A stretch of DNA of 64,000 nucleotides from Pseudomonas sp. B21-023 (lineage in GTDB: Bacteria; Pseudomonadota; Gammaproteobacteria; Pseudomonadales; Pseudomonadaceae): the NCBI RefSeq assembly GCF_024749165.1, contig NZ_CP087190.1, forward strand, positions 4,623,501 through 4,687,500, given 5' to 3'. Both the position numbers and the translations under genes were made by a program. Shown one piece after another: positions 50,596 to 60,300 of the stretch. The notes beneath the pieces are model-generated. The model had not been told where the DNA came from. It searched no databases and worked only from the letters and a program-made list of their open reading frames with translations. Each line of letters opens with the position of its first letter. The stretch's first letter is position 1.

Positions 50596-51885
50596 TTAGT
50601 GATCGTGGTGCAGGTACGCCGCCTGCTTCGGCAGGCGCAGGCTGAACAGGAAGGCCACCGCCATCATGGCGGTTACGTACCAGTAGAAGGTGTTCTCCAT
50701 GCCCAAGGTTTTCAAGCCCAGTGCCACGTATTCGGCCGAGCCGCCGAACACCGCGTTGGCCACGGCGTAGGCCAGCCCCACGCCCAATGCGCGAACCTGT
50801 GGCGGAAACATCTCGGCCTTCACCAGGCCGCTGATGGAGGTGTAGAAGCTGACGATGCACAAGGCCAGGCTTACCAGCACGAAGGCCATGAACGGGCTGG
50901 TCACGGTCTTCAGCGCCATCAGCAAGGGTACGGTGAAGAGCGTCCCCAGGGCGCCAAACAGCAGCATCGAGTTACGCCGGCCGATGCGGTCGGAGAGCAT
51001 GCCGAACAGCGGCTGCAGGATCATGAACAGGAACAGCGCGCCGGTCATGACGAAACTGGCACTCTTGGCATTCATGCCGGCGGTGTTGACCAGGTACTTC
51101 TGCATGTAGGTGGTGAAGGTATAGAAGATCAGCGAACCGCCGGCGGTGTAGCCCAGTACGGTGATGAACGCGGCGGCGTGATTGCGAAACAGCCCACTGA
51201 TGCTACCGGCATCCTTGTCCTGGCGGGTCTCTGCGCTGCTGGTCTCCTTCAGCGAACGGCGCAGCATCAGCGAGATCAACGCGGCAATGGCACCGACCAC
51301 GAACGGGATGCGCCAGCCATAGGCGCGCAGTTCGTCCTCGGTGAGCAGTTGTTGCAGGATCACCACCACCAGCACCGCCAGCAACTGGCCGCCGATCAGG
51401 GTGACGTACTGGAACGAGGCGAAGAAACCGCGCTGGCCACGCAGCGCCACTTCACTCATGTAGGTGGCGGTGGTGCCGTACTCACCGCCCACCGACAGCC
51501 CCTGGATCAGCCGCGCCAGGAGCAGCAGCGCTGGCGCCCAGGTGCCGATGCTGGCGTAGGTGGGCAGGCAGGCGATGATCAGCGAGCCGCCGCACATCAT
51601 CAGCACCGAGATCATCAGCGAGTTCTTGCGCCCGTGACGGTCGGCCAGGCGGCCGAAGATCCAGCCACCGATGGGGCGCATCAGGAAGCCCGCGGCGAAC
51701 ACACCGGCGGTGTTGAGCAACTGCACCGTGGGGTCGTCGGAGGGGAAGAAAGCCGGGGCGAAATAGATGGCGCAGAAGGCGTAGACATAGAAGTCGAACC
51801 ATTCCACCAGGTTGCCCGACGAGGCGCCGACGATGGCGAAGATACGCTTGCTGCGTTCTTCGCCGGTGTAATAGGTTGAGGTCAT
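50596..51885 (-). CDS. pcaT: MFS dicarboxylate / beta-ketoadipate transporter
   Basis: A 429-residue metabolite:H+ symporter. Features: GNLVEWFDFYVYAFCAIYFAPAFFPSDDPTVQLLNTAGVFAAGFLMRPIGGWIFGRLADRHGRKNSL, IQGLSVGGEYGTTATYMSEVA and SDRIGRRNSMLLF. PcaT of P. putida is described as a beta-ketoadipate carrier. It is related throughout its length to the KgtP-like protein at 21904-23223, a paralogue. First of a close group pcaT-pcaB-pcaD-pcaC. Confidence 0.9.
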   Translation of the reverse strand: MTSTYYTGEERSKRIFAIVGASSGNLVEWFDFYVYAFCAIYFAPAFFPSDDPTVQLLNTAGVFAAGFLMRPIGGWIFGRLADRHGRKNSLMISVLMMCGGSLIIACLPTYASIGTWAPALLLLARLIQGLSVGGEYGTTATYMSEVALRGQRGFFASFQYVTLIGGQLLAVLVVVILQQLLTEDELRAYGWRIPFVVGAIAALISLMLRRSLKETSSAETRQDKDAGSISGLFRNHAAAFITVLGYTAGGSLIFYTFTTYMQKYLVNTAGMNAKSASFVMTGALFLFMILQPLFGMLSDRIGRRNSMLLFGALGTLFTVPLLMALKTVTSPFMAFVLVSLALCIVSFYTSISGLVKAEMFPPQVRALGVGLAYAVANAVFGGSAEYVALGLKTLGMENTFYWYVTAMMAVAFLFSLRLPKQAAYLHHDH

Positions 51886-51970
51886 GGTGCGTTTGCTCCT
51901 GGAGGGTCACAGGTAATTCTAGACATACCTGGTTACACACTCGTTCCGCCTTGCCCGTGCGTCATTGCTA

Positions 51971-52010
51971 ACGGCCTCATCTCGGGGCAAGGCCGCTCCC
52001 ACGCTGCCTG
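51971..52010. repeat. Single REP between pcaF and pcaT
   Basis: ACGGCCTCATCTCGGGGCAA followed by GGCCGCTCCCACG, an imperfect REP half. The 161-bp gap (51886-52046) otherwise shows no gene; it may hold a promoter for pcaT or a processing site. Confidence 0.65.
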
Positions 52011-52046
52011 GCAGGCATGCTCGTGCGAGCGGAGGGTTCCAAAGGA

Positions 52047-53248
<1,202 letters not shown>

Positions 53249-53249
<1 letters not shown>

Positions 53250-54028
53250 CAGGCTTCTCCTGCCGTCTGGCCATGGGCGGCGGCGGTGCGCGCTTCGAGG
53301 TCGCGCAGGGCGGACAGTTCTACCTCGCTCGGAGCCGTGGTTTGCCGCACGTCGTCGGCGAAGCGGATCGCCCAGCCAGTGGCAGCGATGATCTGCTCGC
53401 GGGTCACGCCTGGGTGGATCGAGGTGACCACGAACTCATGGGTACCCGCCTCCGGCTCCATGATGCACAGGTCGGTGATGATGCCGACCGGACCTTCACC
53501 CGGCAGCCCCAGGCGCTGACGTGAATCGCCGCCTTCGCCATGCCCCACCGAGGTGATGAAGTCGAGCTTGTCGACGAAGGCCCGCGGCGACTGCTTGAGG
53601 ATGATCAGCACCTGCTTGGCGGAACCGGCGATCTCCGGGGCGCCGCCGGCACCTGGCAGCCGGGTCTTCGGCGCGTGGTAGTCACCGACCACGGTGGTGT
53701 TGATATTGCCGAAGCGGTCAACCTGGGCAGCGCCGAGGAACCCTACATCGATGCGCCCACCCTGCAGCCAGTAACGGAAGATCTCACCGGTAGGCACCAC
53801 GGTGTCGGCGGTCTCGGCCAGCTCGCCGTCACCGATGGACAACGGCAGCACGCTGGGCTTGGCACCGATCGGACCGGACTCGTAGATCAACACCACGTCG
53901 GGCGACGAGGTCAGACGCGCCAGGTTGGCGGCCTTGGAAGGCAGTCCGATGCCGACGAAGCAGACGGCGCCATTGCGCAGGCGACGGGCGGCGGCGACGG
54001 TCATCATTTCGGAAGTGGAGTAGCTCAT
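53249..54028 (-). CDS. pcaJ: 3-oxoadipate:succinyl-CoA transferase, subunit B
   Basis: A 259-residue class I CoA-transferase beta subunit. Motifs: VCFVGIGLPSKAANLARLTSSPDVVLIYESGPIGAKP, with the active-site Glu in YESGPIG, and LGAAQVDRFGNINTTVVGDYHAPKTRLPGAGGAPEIA. With PcaI it loads CoA from succinyl-CoA onto beta-ketoadipate. It overlaps pcaI by 4 bp. Confidence 0.95.
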
Positions 54029-54885
54029 TGCGCGGCCTCCGCGGTGCTGGCCAGCCTGGCCTGGAATTCGGTGAAGTCGGCGGTGCCACGGATATAGGTG
54101 TCGACCCAGGCGGTGAACGATTCACGGTTGCGGGCAATCGGGTCCCAGGCCTGGTAGAAGCGGTTGTCGCGCTCGTAGTAGCCGTGGGCGTATGAAGGGT
54201 GGGCGCCGCCAGGCACCAGGCATACCGCGCTGAGGGCCCATGTGGGCAGCACACAGGCATTCATCGGCGCCTGCAGGTCATCGACGATCTCCTCGACGGT
54301 GACGATGCAGCGCTTGGCTGCCAGCGCCGCTTCCTTCTGCACACCGAGGATGCCCCACAGCAACACATTGCCCTTGCGATCGGCCTTCTGCGCATGGATC
54401 ACGGTGACGTCCGGGCGCACGGACGGTACCGCGGCAAGTACTTCACCAGTGAATGGGCAAGTGACGGACTTGATCAGCGGGTTGACCTTTGGCAGATCGG
54501 AACCGGCGTAGGCGCGCAGCACCGCGAATGGCAGGCCGGAGGCACCGGCGACATAGGCGTTGGCCAGGTCGGCGTGGCTGTGCTCCTCGATCTCGATCGC
54601 GTGGGGCCACTGTTTCTCCACCGCGTCGCGCAGGCGATGCAGCGAGCCCACGCCCGGGTTGCCGCCCCAGGAGAAGATCAATTTGCGCGCGCAACCGGCG
54701 CCGATCAGCTGGTCGTAGATCAGATCCGGGGTCATGCGCACCAGGGTCAGGTCGCGCTTGCCCTGGCGGATGATCTCGTGGCCGGCGGCGGTCGGGATCA
54801 GGTGGGTGAAACCTTCGAGGGCGACACTGTCGCCATCCTGGATGAACTGCTTCACGGCCTCGTGAAGCGAGAGGATTGCTGCCAT
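54025..54885 (-). CDS. pcaI: 3-oxoadipate:succinyl-CoA transferase, subunit A
   Basis: A 286-residue class I CoA-transferase alpha subunit: DGDSVALEGFTHLIPTAAGHEIIRQGKRDLTLVRMTPDLIYDQLIGAGCARKLIFSWGGNPGVGSLHRLRDAVE is characteristic. It is the first gene of the pcaIJF group and lies downstream of a strong PcaR-type operator at 54985-55015. In KT2440, as I recall, pcaIJ lies elsewhere; here it is inside the cluster, as in P. aeruginosa. Confidence 0.95.
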   Translation of the reverse strand: MAAILSLHEAVKQFIQDGDSVALEGFTHLIPTAAGHEIIRQGKRDLTLVRMTPDLIYDQLIGAGCARKLIFSWGGNPGVGSLHRLRDAVEKQWPHAIEIEEHSHADLANAYVAGASGLPFAVLRAYAGSDLPKVNPLIKSVTCPFTGEVLAAVPSVRPDVTVIHAQKADRKGNVLLWGILGVQKEAALAAKRCIVTVEEIVDDLQAPMNACVLPTWALSAVCLVPGGAHPSYAHGYYERDNRFYQAWDPIARNRESFTAWVDTYIRGTADFTEFQARLASTAEAAQ

Positions 54886-54984
54886 TGGAGACTCCTGGTC
54901 AGGTCGAGTCGGGTCAGTGAGCAGCGGGCCGATGCATCGCTGCGATGGGCCCAGATTATGGAGACTGAGGGGGTTATCTCAATC

Positions 54985-55015
54985 CGATAATCGCACTTTT
55001 GTGCGATTATCGAAC
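54985..55015 (-). promoter_or_regulatory. PcaR operator of pcaIJF, a perfect 12-bp palindrome
   Basis: CGATAATCGCAC (54985-54996) and GTGCGATTATCG (55001-55012) are exact inverted copies with TTTT between. Read toward pcaI, positions 55001-55015 give GTTCGATAATCGCAC, the 15-base PcaR site I remember from the pcaIJ promoter of P. putida. It lies about 100-130 bp upstream of the pcaI start. Confidence 0.85.
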
Positions 55016-55066
55016 CATTTGTTACCCTGCTATTTATACGATCCTGCAGGAGCGAGCCACCAGACC

Positions 55067-56413
55067 TCAGGTCGCATCCGAGTGGCTGACCAACCCTTTC
55101 ACCACGACAGCCACCGCGGCCAATGCCGCCGGCACCAGCAGTGCCGTCAGCACCTGCTCGAAATTCCAGCCCAACCCCAGCAGCGTAGCCCCGCTCCAGG
55201 CGCCGAGAATCGCGCCGAAGCGGCCGATCCCGAGCATCCAGGAAACGCCTGTGGCACGGCCTTGGGTCGGATAGAAGCGCGCCGCCAGCGAGGGCATGGC
55301 CGATTGCGCGCCGTTCACGCACATGCCGGCAACCAGCACCAAGGTCGCCAGCAAGGTGATGTTGCCCAGGCTCTGTCCAACGGCGTAGGCGAACACACCT
55401 GCCAGCAAGTAGAAGATGCCGATCACCTTGTGCGGGTTGAAGCGGTCCATGGCCCAACCCACTGCCACCGCGCTGAGCACCCCGCCAAACTGGAACAATG
55501 CGCCGATAAAGGCGGCCTGCTCCATGCTTGCGCCGCTGTCTCGCATCAGTGTCGGCAGCCAGCTGGTCAGCAGGTAGACGATCACCAGGCCCATGAAATA
55601 GGTCAGCCACAGCAATACGGTGCCCAGGCCATAGGTACCCGAGAAGATCACCGCAAACACGTTGCGCGCCGCCACCGCCTTCTGTTCCGGCACGCTGAAG
55701 CTCGATGCCTGGGCCACCTGTTCAGGATTGATCGGCGCCAGGGTCTTGCGCACCTTGTCGGCGCCGCGGTTGCGCACCACAAGGAATCGCGCCGACTCCG
55801 GCAACCAGGCCAAGAGCACCACTGCCAGCAGCAGTGGCAGGACACCGCCGATCACCAGCAGGCTGTGCCAGCCATATGCCGGGATCAGCTTGGCCGAAAT
55901 GAAACCGCCGCCGGCCATGCCCAGGTTGAAGCCACAGAACATGCTGGTCACCAGCAGCGACTTGAGGCGCTCCGGAGTGTATTCCGACAGCAAGGTGGTG
56001 GCGTTGGGCATGCCAGCCCCAAGGCCCAGACCGGTCAGAAAGCGCAACACCAGCAATTGGTCGACATTGCTCGCGTAGGCCGAGGCCAGACTGAAGCCAC
56101 CGAACACCAATACCGCGCCCACCAGCACGCCCTTGCGTCCGAAGCGGTCGGCCAGCGGGCCGGAGCCGAGGGCGCCGAACACCATGCCGATCAGCGCGGC
56201 GCTCATCACCGGGCCGAGGCTGGCCCGGTCGATGCCCCATTCCTGAGACAGTGCCGGGGCGATGAAGCCCATGGCGGCGGTGTCCAGGCCGTCGAGGAAG
56301 ACGATCAGGAAACACAGGATCACCACCCGCCATTGATAACGGGACAGCGGCTGGGCATTGATGAAGGATTGGACGTCGAGGCAGTTGCCGACAGCGGATT
56401 GTGGCTTGTTCAT
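55067..56413 (-). CDS. pcaK: 4-hydroxybenzoate/protocatechuate MFS transporter
   Basis: A 448-residue aromatic acid:H+ symporter (AAHS family), also a chemoreceptor-linked transporter in P. putida. Helix 1 has FLIVFLDGLDTAAMGFIAPALSQEWG with the conserved Asp pair; the MFS loop reads GSGPLADRFGRKGVLVGAVLVFGG; GLGLGAGMPNATTLLSEYTPERLKSLLV is typical of the family. Transcribed in line with pcaR and pcaI but separated from pcaI by 181 bp with its own operator. Confidence 0.93.
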   Translation of the reverse strand: MNKPQSAVGNCLDVQSFINAQPLSRYQWRVVILCFLIVFLDGLDTAAMGFIAPALSQEWGIDRASLGPVMSAALIGMVFGALGSGPLADRFGRKGVLVGAVLVFGGFSLASAYASNVDQLLVLRFLTGLGLGAGMPNATTLLSEYTPERLKSLLVTSMFCGFNLGMAGGGFISAKLIPAYGWHSLLVIGGVLPLLLAVVLLAWLPESARFLVVRNRGADKVRKTLAPINPEQVAQASSFSVPEQKAVAARNVFAVIFSGTYGLGTVLLWLTYFMGLVIVYLLTSWLPTLMRDSGASMEQAAFIGALFQFGGVLSAVAVGWAMDRFNPHKVIGIFYLLAGVFAYAVGQSLGNITLLATLVLVAGMCVNGAQSAMPSLAARFYPTQGRATGVSWMLGIGRFGAILGAWSGATLLGLGWNFEQVLTALLVPAALAAVAVVVKGLVSHSDAT

Positions 56414-56667
56414 TATTGTTATCCGGGAGTTGGGCGCAGGCAGGCTACCGCGCAGGGCGGATGCACTGGAACAGAAAACAGCGGATAGGTCGGCCGTGCT
56501 CAGCCGGAGCGCAGCAGCACCGTGCGCGGGTGCGACCGCGACAGCGAAGGGACAGTGGTCATGGGGATGCCCTCGGGCCTGTTGTTATTATCCGGTCGGC
56601 GCAGCCGACAGGTGCGACAGACATTAATCAGCGGGCGTGGGCGGCGCAATTCGTCGAGAGCGACACT

Positions 56668-56682
56668 GTGCGTTTATCGAAC
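56668..56682 (-). promoter_or_regulatory. PcaR-type site upstream of pcaK
   Basis: Read toward pcaK the sequence is GTTCGATAAACGCAC, 14 of 15 identical to the site before pcaI. It lies 255 bp upstream of the pcaK start, leaving a long leader if it marks the promoter. The rest of the 416-bp gap 56414-56829 shows no gene. Confidence 0.6.
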
Positions 56683-56745
56683 AGGAAACGGTATGGCGTG
56701 TTCAACGTTTCCGCGTATGAGCAACTGTCTTGTGTTGTTCGTAAT

Positions 56746-56807
56746 CGCCTCATCGCTGGCAAGCCAGCTGAGCACGGTCGGTGTGGGAGCCAGCTTGCCG
56801 GCAATGG
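56746..56807. repeat. REPIN between pcaR and pcaK
   Basis: CGCCTCATCGCTGGCAAGCC and GGAGCCAGCTTGCCGGCAAT are inverted copies. It lies just after the pcaR stop. The 27 bases to its left are shared with the REPIN at 28953-29042. Confidence 0.8.
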
Positions 56808-56829
56808 GGCGCAACGCGCCCCGGCGGGC

Positions 56830-57705
56830 TCAGCCAAATAGCTGATGGCACAAGTCCCTGCTGGCCGCCAGCAGGATCGGCAGGAAACGCTGCTCCAGTT
56901 CCCCGCGGCTGACGCGGCCGACATGGGTACTGACATTCAGCGCCGCCAGCACTTGACCCGACGCGTCATAGATCGGCACGGCAATCGAACGCAAGCCTTG
57001 CTCCAGTTCCTGATCCACCACGCACCAGCCCTGCTCACGCACCTGCTGGATACACGCGAACAACGAGGCCGGGTCATGCAGGGTACGGCTGGTACGGGCC
57101 TTGAGGTCGGCGCGTTCCAGGTATTCGTGCAGACTGGCATCGTCCAGTGCCGCCAGCAGGATACGGCCCATCGAAGTGCAATAGGCCGGCAAACGCCCAC
57201 CGACCGAGAGGTCCACCGAGATCAGCCGTTCGACCGTGGCGGAGCGCGCAATATAAAGGATGTCATCGCCTTCCAATGTGGCCATGTTGGCCGCTTCGTG
57301 GAGCTGGTCGCTGATGCGATCCAGGTAAGGCTGGGCCGACACCGCCAATGGCGTGGATGACAGGTAGGCATGACCAAGGGTCAACACTTTGGGCAACAGC
57401 GAATAGGTACGCCCGTCAGTGGTCGCGTAACCCAGCTTCATCAGGGTATGCAGGCAGCGCCGCACCGCGGCCCGCGGAATCTCCGTTCGATGGCTGATCT
57501 GGGCGATGGTCAGGTGGCGCTTGCGCTCCTGGAAGGCTTGGATCACTGCCAGGCCACGGGCCAGGGAGGTCATGAAGTCAGGGTCACCGGTGAATGCCTG
57601 GATACGCTTGGCAGCCGACGCCACGATCGGGGGTGCCAGGGTGGGGCTGGTACTGCGTGCGGGCTCGTTGGCTGACTGGCCGCTGGTTTCTTCGCTCATG
57701 GACAT
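56830..57705 (-). CDS. pcaR: IclR-family activator of pca genes
   Basis: A 291-residue regulator that activates pca genes in the presence of beta-ketoadipate. The N-terminal winged helix is FMTSLARGLAVIQAFQERKRHLTIAQISHRTEIPRAAVRRCLHTLMKLGYA; the effector domain has MATLEGDDILYIARS, GGRLPAYCTSMGRILLAAL and VDQELEQGLRSIAVPIYDASGQVLAALNVS, all classic for PcaR/PobR-type IclR proteins. An alternative ATG lies at 57699. Two PcaR-type sites lie immediately upstream, consistent with autoregulation. Confidence 0.93.
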   Translation of the reverse strand: MSMSEETSGQSANEPARSTSPTLAPPIVASAAKRIQAFTGDPDFMTSLARGLAVIQAFQERKRHLTIAQISHRTEIPRAAVRRCLHTLMKLGYATTDGRTYSLLPKVLTLGHAYLSSTPLAVSAQPYLDRISDQLHEAANMATLEGDDILYIARSATVERLISVDLSVGGRLPAYCTSMGRILLAALDDASLHEYLERADLKARTSRTLHDPASLFACIQQVREQGWCVVDQELEQGLRSIAVPIYDASGQVLAALNVSTHVGRVSRGELEQRFLPILLAASRDLCHQLFG

Positions 57706-57727
57706 GCCTCAAAAAAATCGCTACCTC

Positions 57728-57760
57728 GTGCGATTATCGAACGAACGGCCGATAATCGCA
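57728..57760. promoter_or_regulatory. PcaR-type operator upstream of pcaR
   Basis: GTGCGATTATCGAAC (57728-57742) is the exact complement of the site before pcaI, and an inverted second copy CGATAATCGCA follows at 57750-57760. The pair lies 23 bp upstream of the pcaR start and directly before a TTGACC box on the other strand. Confidence 0.8.
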
Positions 57761-57794
57761 ATTGACCGCTGACACTTTTACTTATACCTTTCCC

Positions 57795-57888
57795 CTGCCA
57801 CATGTGGCTTCTTTGGAGAGACTGGTCAGGTACCCACCGTAGAAGTCCCAGGCAACGGCCTCGCCCCTCAGCGAGGCCGTTTTCATTT
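57795..57888 (+). ncRNA. Candidate small RNA upstream of pcaR (unverified)
   Basis: On the plus strand a TTGACC box (57763-57768) next to the PcaR sites is followed 15-17 bases later by TATACC/TACCTT. A short palindrome GCCACATGTGGC occurs at 57797-57808. The transcript would end at a strong hairpin AACGGCCTCGC/GCGAGGCCGTT (57854-57881) followed by TTCATTT. No plus-strand gene precedes this terminator, so it must serve either an unseen RNA or minus-strand structure. The -10 box is weak; I recognise no known family. Confidence 0.35.
57854..57888 (+). terminator. Rho-independent terminator without an obvious upstream gene
   Basis: An 11-bp perfect stem (AACGGCCTCGC with GCGAGGCCGTT, loop CCCTCA) followed by TTCATTTC. 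Its plus orientation and lack of an upstream gene are the main reason to suspect a short RNA here. Confidence 0.75.
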
Positions 57889-58033
57889 CTGACGGTAGAC
57901 GGCGAACTTGCTTGGCACATCGGCTTGAACCTTTTGAATGCCGGCACGACAAAGGGTTTATAGACTGCACAATAAACTTCAGGTCTATTGTCAGTTGCAG
58001 GTAAAGAACGATAGCCTTCAACCGGGCGATTGC

Positions 58034-58039
58034 TATAAT
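58034..58039 (+). promoter_or_regulatory. Extended -10 promoter with long leader upstream of the 66-residue gene
   Basis: TTGCTATAAT carries a perfect TATAAT with the extended TGn motif. It lies 229 bp before the GTG start of the next gene, implying a leader of about 220 nt. No known riboswitch was recognised in 58040-58267. Confidence 0.5.
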
Positions 58040-58267
58040 TGCCGATGTTGATTGCAAGCACCGTTTAACGGATCCAATCGACGCACTTTCGTTGCCTTGC
58101 GACTGCCAGCCCCTGTCTTTGCAGTGGTTTGCCGTGCGCTGCACAGCAGCTTGCCAACTCATGCATTGCCATTTCGGTGCAATGAATTGTTGGGCTTGCC
58201 GACATATCCGCATTCTGCGTGTGTATTTAAAGGCTGACGCCCCACTTCAACCTATTCAGGTATTACT

Positions 58268-58468
58268 GTGACGAAAGAAGAACTGCGCGCGGAACTCGAG
58301 CGCCAGGCTGAACGTTACAAGGATGTTTACGGTGGTGAAGTCACCACGTATGCCGCACAACCCGACCCGGAACGCAAACCTTGGCGTAAGCGTGCCAGCG
58401 TTCTCGACCAGGCGTTCGCCCAGGAAATCGAGAAGATCGAAAAGGAGCTGCGCAGCGACGACAATTGA
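58268..58468 (+). CDS. Small charged helical protein, function unknown
   Basis: A 66-residue soluble protein starting at GTG (MTKEELRAELERQAERYKDVYGGEVTTYAAQPDPERKPWRKRASVLDQAFAQEIEKIEKELRSDDN). It is highly charged, with helical ends and a central YGGEVTTYAAQPDPERKPWRK segment that looks conserved. I have a sense of seeing similar small proteins across Pseudomonas but no named family. The good promoter and the clean coding sequence support expression. It could be a regulator partner or RNA-associated protein; nothing shows which. The following 312 bp (58469-58780) are AT-rich with no gene. Confidence 0.65.
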   Translation: MTKEELRAELERQAERYKDVYGGEVTTYAAQPDPERKPWRKRASVLDQAFAQEIEKIEKELRSDDN

Positions 58469-58780
58469 AGCCGCTCAGTGCCAATGCGCCATCACCCAGG
58501 AAGGGTGTGCGGCGAAGCATGCCGGCGAAAACCTGTGATATGAAATGGAATCACACAAATTTCATACAGTCGTTTTAATTGCGCAAGCCCAGTAAAAATC
58601 ACCTCAAATAGCTGATTTTTCTGAATTTTATCGATTTTTAACGGCGTTTTTTTGCGATTACCCGGCACGTGGGTGCTCGTGCCATGCCGGCATTCTCCTG
58701 CCATCGGTCAGCGGCAGGTGCATCGATTGCCATGGTTTTCTGGCATAATCCGCCCCCCCTAAGACCGCCAGACAACCTTC

Positions 58781-60253
58781 ATGATCGATTTATTCAGCGG
58801 ACTGGATGCCTGGGTTATCGTGAGCTTGACGCTCGCTCTGACCTTCGTGCTCGCCTTCGAGTTCATCAATGGCTTTCATGACACCGCCAATGCGGTAGCC
58901 ACCGTCATCTATACCAAGGCCATGCCACCGCACCTCGCCGTGTTCTTCTCTGGCGTGTTCAACTTCCTCGGCGTTCTGCTCGGTGGTGTCGGGGTGGCCT
59001 ATGCCATCGTCCACCTGCTGCCGGTCGAACTGCTGATCAATGTGAACACCGGCCACGGCCTGGCCATGGTCTTCTCGTTGCTGGCCGCCGCCATCACCTG
59101 GAACCTGGGCACCTGGTACTTCGGCATTCCGGCGTCCAGCTCGCACACCCTGATCGGCTCGATCCTCGGCGTCGGCCTGGCCAACGCCCTGCTCAGCGAC
59201 ATTCCGCTGGGTGACGGCGTCAACTGGCAGAAGGCCATCGATATCGCCATGTCCCTGGTGCTCTCGCCAATGGCCGGCTTTGCTGTCGCAGCCCTGGTGC
59301 TGATTGGCCTGAAATGGTGGCGCCCGCTGTCGAAGATGCACAAGACCCCTGACCAGCGCCGCAAGCTCGACGACAAGAAGCACCCGCCGTTCTGGAACCG
59401 CCTGGTGCTGGTGATCTCGGCCATGGGCGTGAGCTTCGTGCACGGCTCCAACGATGGCCAGAAAGGCATCGGCCTGATCATGCTGGTACTGATCGGTATC
59501 GTCCCGGCCAAGTTCGTCCTCGACCTGAACAGCACCACCTACCAGATCGAGCGTACCCGTGATGCCACCTTGCACCTGAGCCAGTTCTACCAGCGCAACG
59601 CCGCCACCCTGGGCGAGTTCCTGGCACTGGGCAAGGCGCAGGCAAGCGACCTGCCGGAGCAGTTCAGCTGCAATCCGCAGCAGACCGAGCCGACCATCGC
59701 CGCGCTGCAATCGTCGCTCGCCGGTGTGACCGACTATCGCGCCCTGAGCGCCGAGAAGCGCGTCGAAGTGCGCCGCTACCTGCTGTGCCTGGACGACACG
59801 GCGAAGAAGGTCGGCAAGCTGCCAGGCCTGGAGCCTCGCGAAAAGGCTGACCTGGATAAACTGCGCAAGGACCTGACCGCCACCACCGAATACGCCCCGT
59901 TCTGGGTGATCGTCGCTGTCGCCCTGGCCTTGGGCCTGGGCACCATGGTCGGCTGGAAACGCGTGGTGCTGACCGTTGGCGAGAAGATCGGCAAGCAGGG
60001 CATGACCTATGCCCAGGGCATGTCGGCCCAGATCACCGCGGCCTGCGCCATCGGCATGGCCAACGTGTTCAGCCTGCCGGTGTCCACCACCCACGTGCTG
60101 TCGTCTGGTGTCGCCGGTACCATGGTCGCCAACAAGAGCGGCCTGCAGGGCGGCACCGTGAAGACCATCCTGCTGGCCTGGGTACTCACCCTGCCGGCGT
60201 CGATGGGCCTGGCGGCCGGCCTGTTCTGGCTGGCCACCAAGGCCATTAGCTGA
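58781..60253 (+). CDS. pitA: Low-affinity inorganic phosphate transporter PitA
   Basis: A 490-residue inner-membrane phosphate:H+ symporter (metal-phosphate complexes). The two PHO-4 signatures are present: FEFINGFHDTANAVATVIYT near the N-terminus and VSFVHGSNDGQKGIGLIMLV in the middle, with SSSHTLIGSILGVGLAN and PVSTTHVLSSGVAGTMVA completing the inverted repeat. A cytoplasmic loop of about 130 residues separates the halves. Monocistronic with a terminator behind it. No convincing PhoB box was found upstream, as expected for a Pit system. Confidence 0.95.
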   Translation: MIDLFSGLDAWVIVSLTLALTFVLAFEFINGFHDTANAVATVIYTKAMPPHLAVFFSGVFNFLGVLLGGVGVAYAIVHLLPVELLINVNTGHGLAMVFSLLAAAITWNLGTWYFGIPASSSHTLIGSILGVGLANALLSDIPLGDGVNWQKAIDIAMSLVLSPMAGFAVAALVLIGLKWWRPLSKMHKTPDQRRKLDDKKHPPFWNRLVLVISAMGVSFVHGSNDGQKGIGLIMLVLIGIVPAKFVLDLNSTTYQIERTRDATLHLSQFYQRNAATLGEFLALGKAQASDLPEQFSCNPQQTEPTIAALQSSLAGVTDYRALSAEKRVEVRRYLLCLDDTAKKVGKLPGLEPREKADLDKLRKDLTATTEYAPFWVIVAVALALGLGTMVGWKRVVLTVGEKIGKQGMTYAQGMSAQITAACAIGMANVFSLPVSTTHVLSSGVAGTMVANKSGLQGGTVKTILLAWVLTLPASMGLAAGLFWLATKAIS

Positions 60254-60270
60254 GTGCTGATGCAGTACTG

Positions 60271-60300
60271 AAAAAGGCGCCCCTTGCAGGGCGCCTTTTT
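60271..60300 (+). terminator. Rho-independent terminator of pitA
   Basis: AAAAAGGCGCCC and GGGCGCCTTTTT form a symmetrical stem with loop CTTGCA, 17 bp after the pitA stop. It can act in both directions for the convergent DUF853 gene. Confidence 0.92.

Noticed and set aside
48418..51879. Open frame of 1153 codons on the plus strand opposite pcaD, pcaB and pcaT
   Set aside because: Same mirror-frame artefact; low-information His/Gln/Gly sequence and no domain, while the pca genes are unambiguous.
54917..56488. Open frame of 523 codons on the plus strand opposite pcaK
   Set aside because: Antisense shadow with Gln/His/Arg-rich composition, crossing the PcaR operator; pcaK is clear on the other strand.
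57906..57930. Sigma-54 promoter at TTGCTTGGCACATCGGCTTGA
   Set aside because: It has TGGCAC but the GC of the -12 element is not at the required 10-base distance, and no activator gene is near.
57782..58213. Minus-strand open frame of 143 codons in the pcaR upstream region
   Set aside because: It has no ribosome site, a mixed unlikely composition with many Cys and Lys/Arg, and it overlaps a terminator and a perfect extended -10 promoter on the other strand. A protein gene here is unlikely, though not excluded.
58469..58780. Pho box upstream of pitA
   Set aside because: The 312-bp AT-rich gap has no pair of CTGTCAT-like direct repeats at 11-bp spacing; Pit genes are usually not PhoB-activated.
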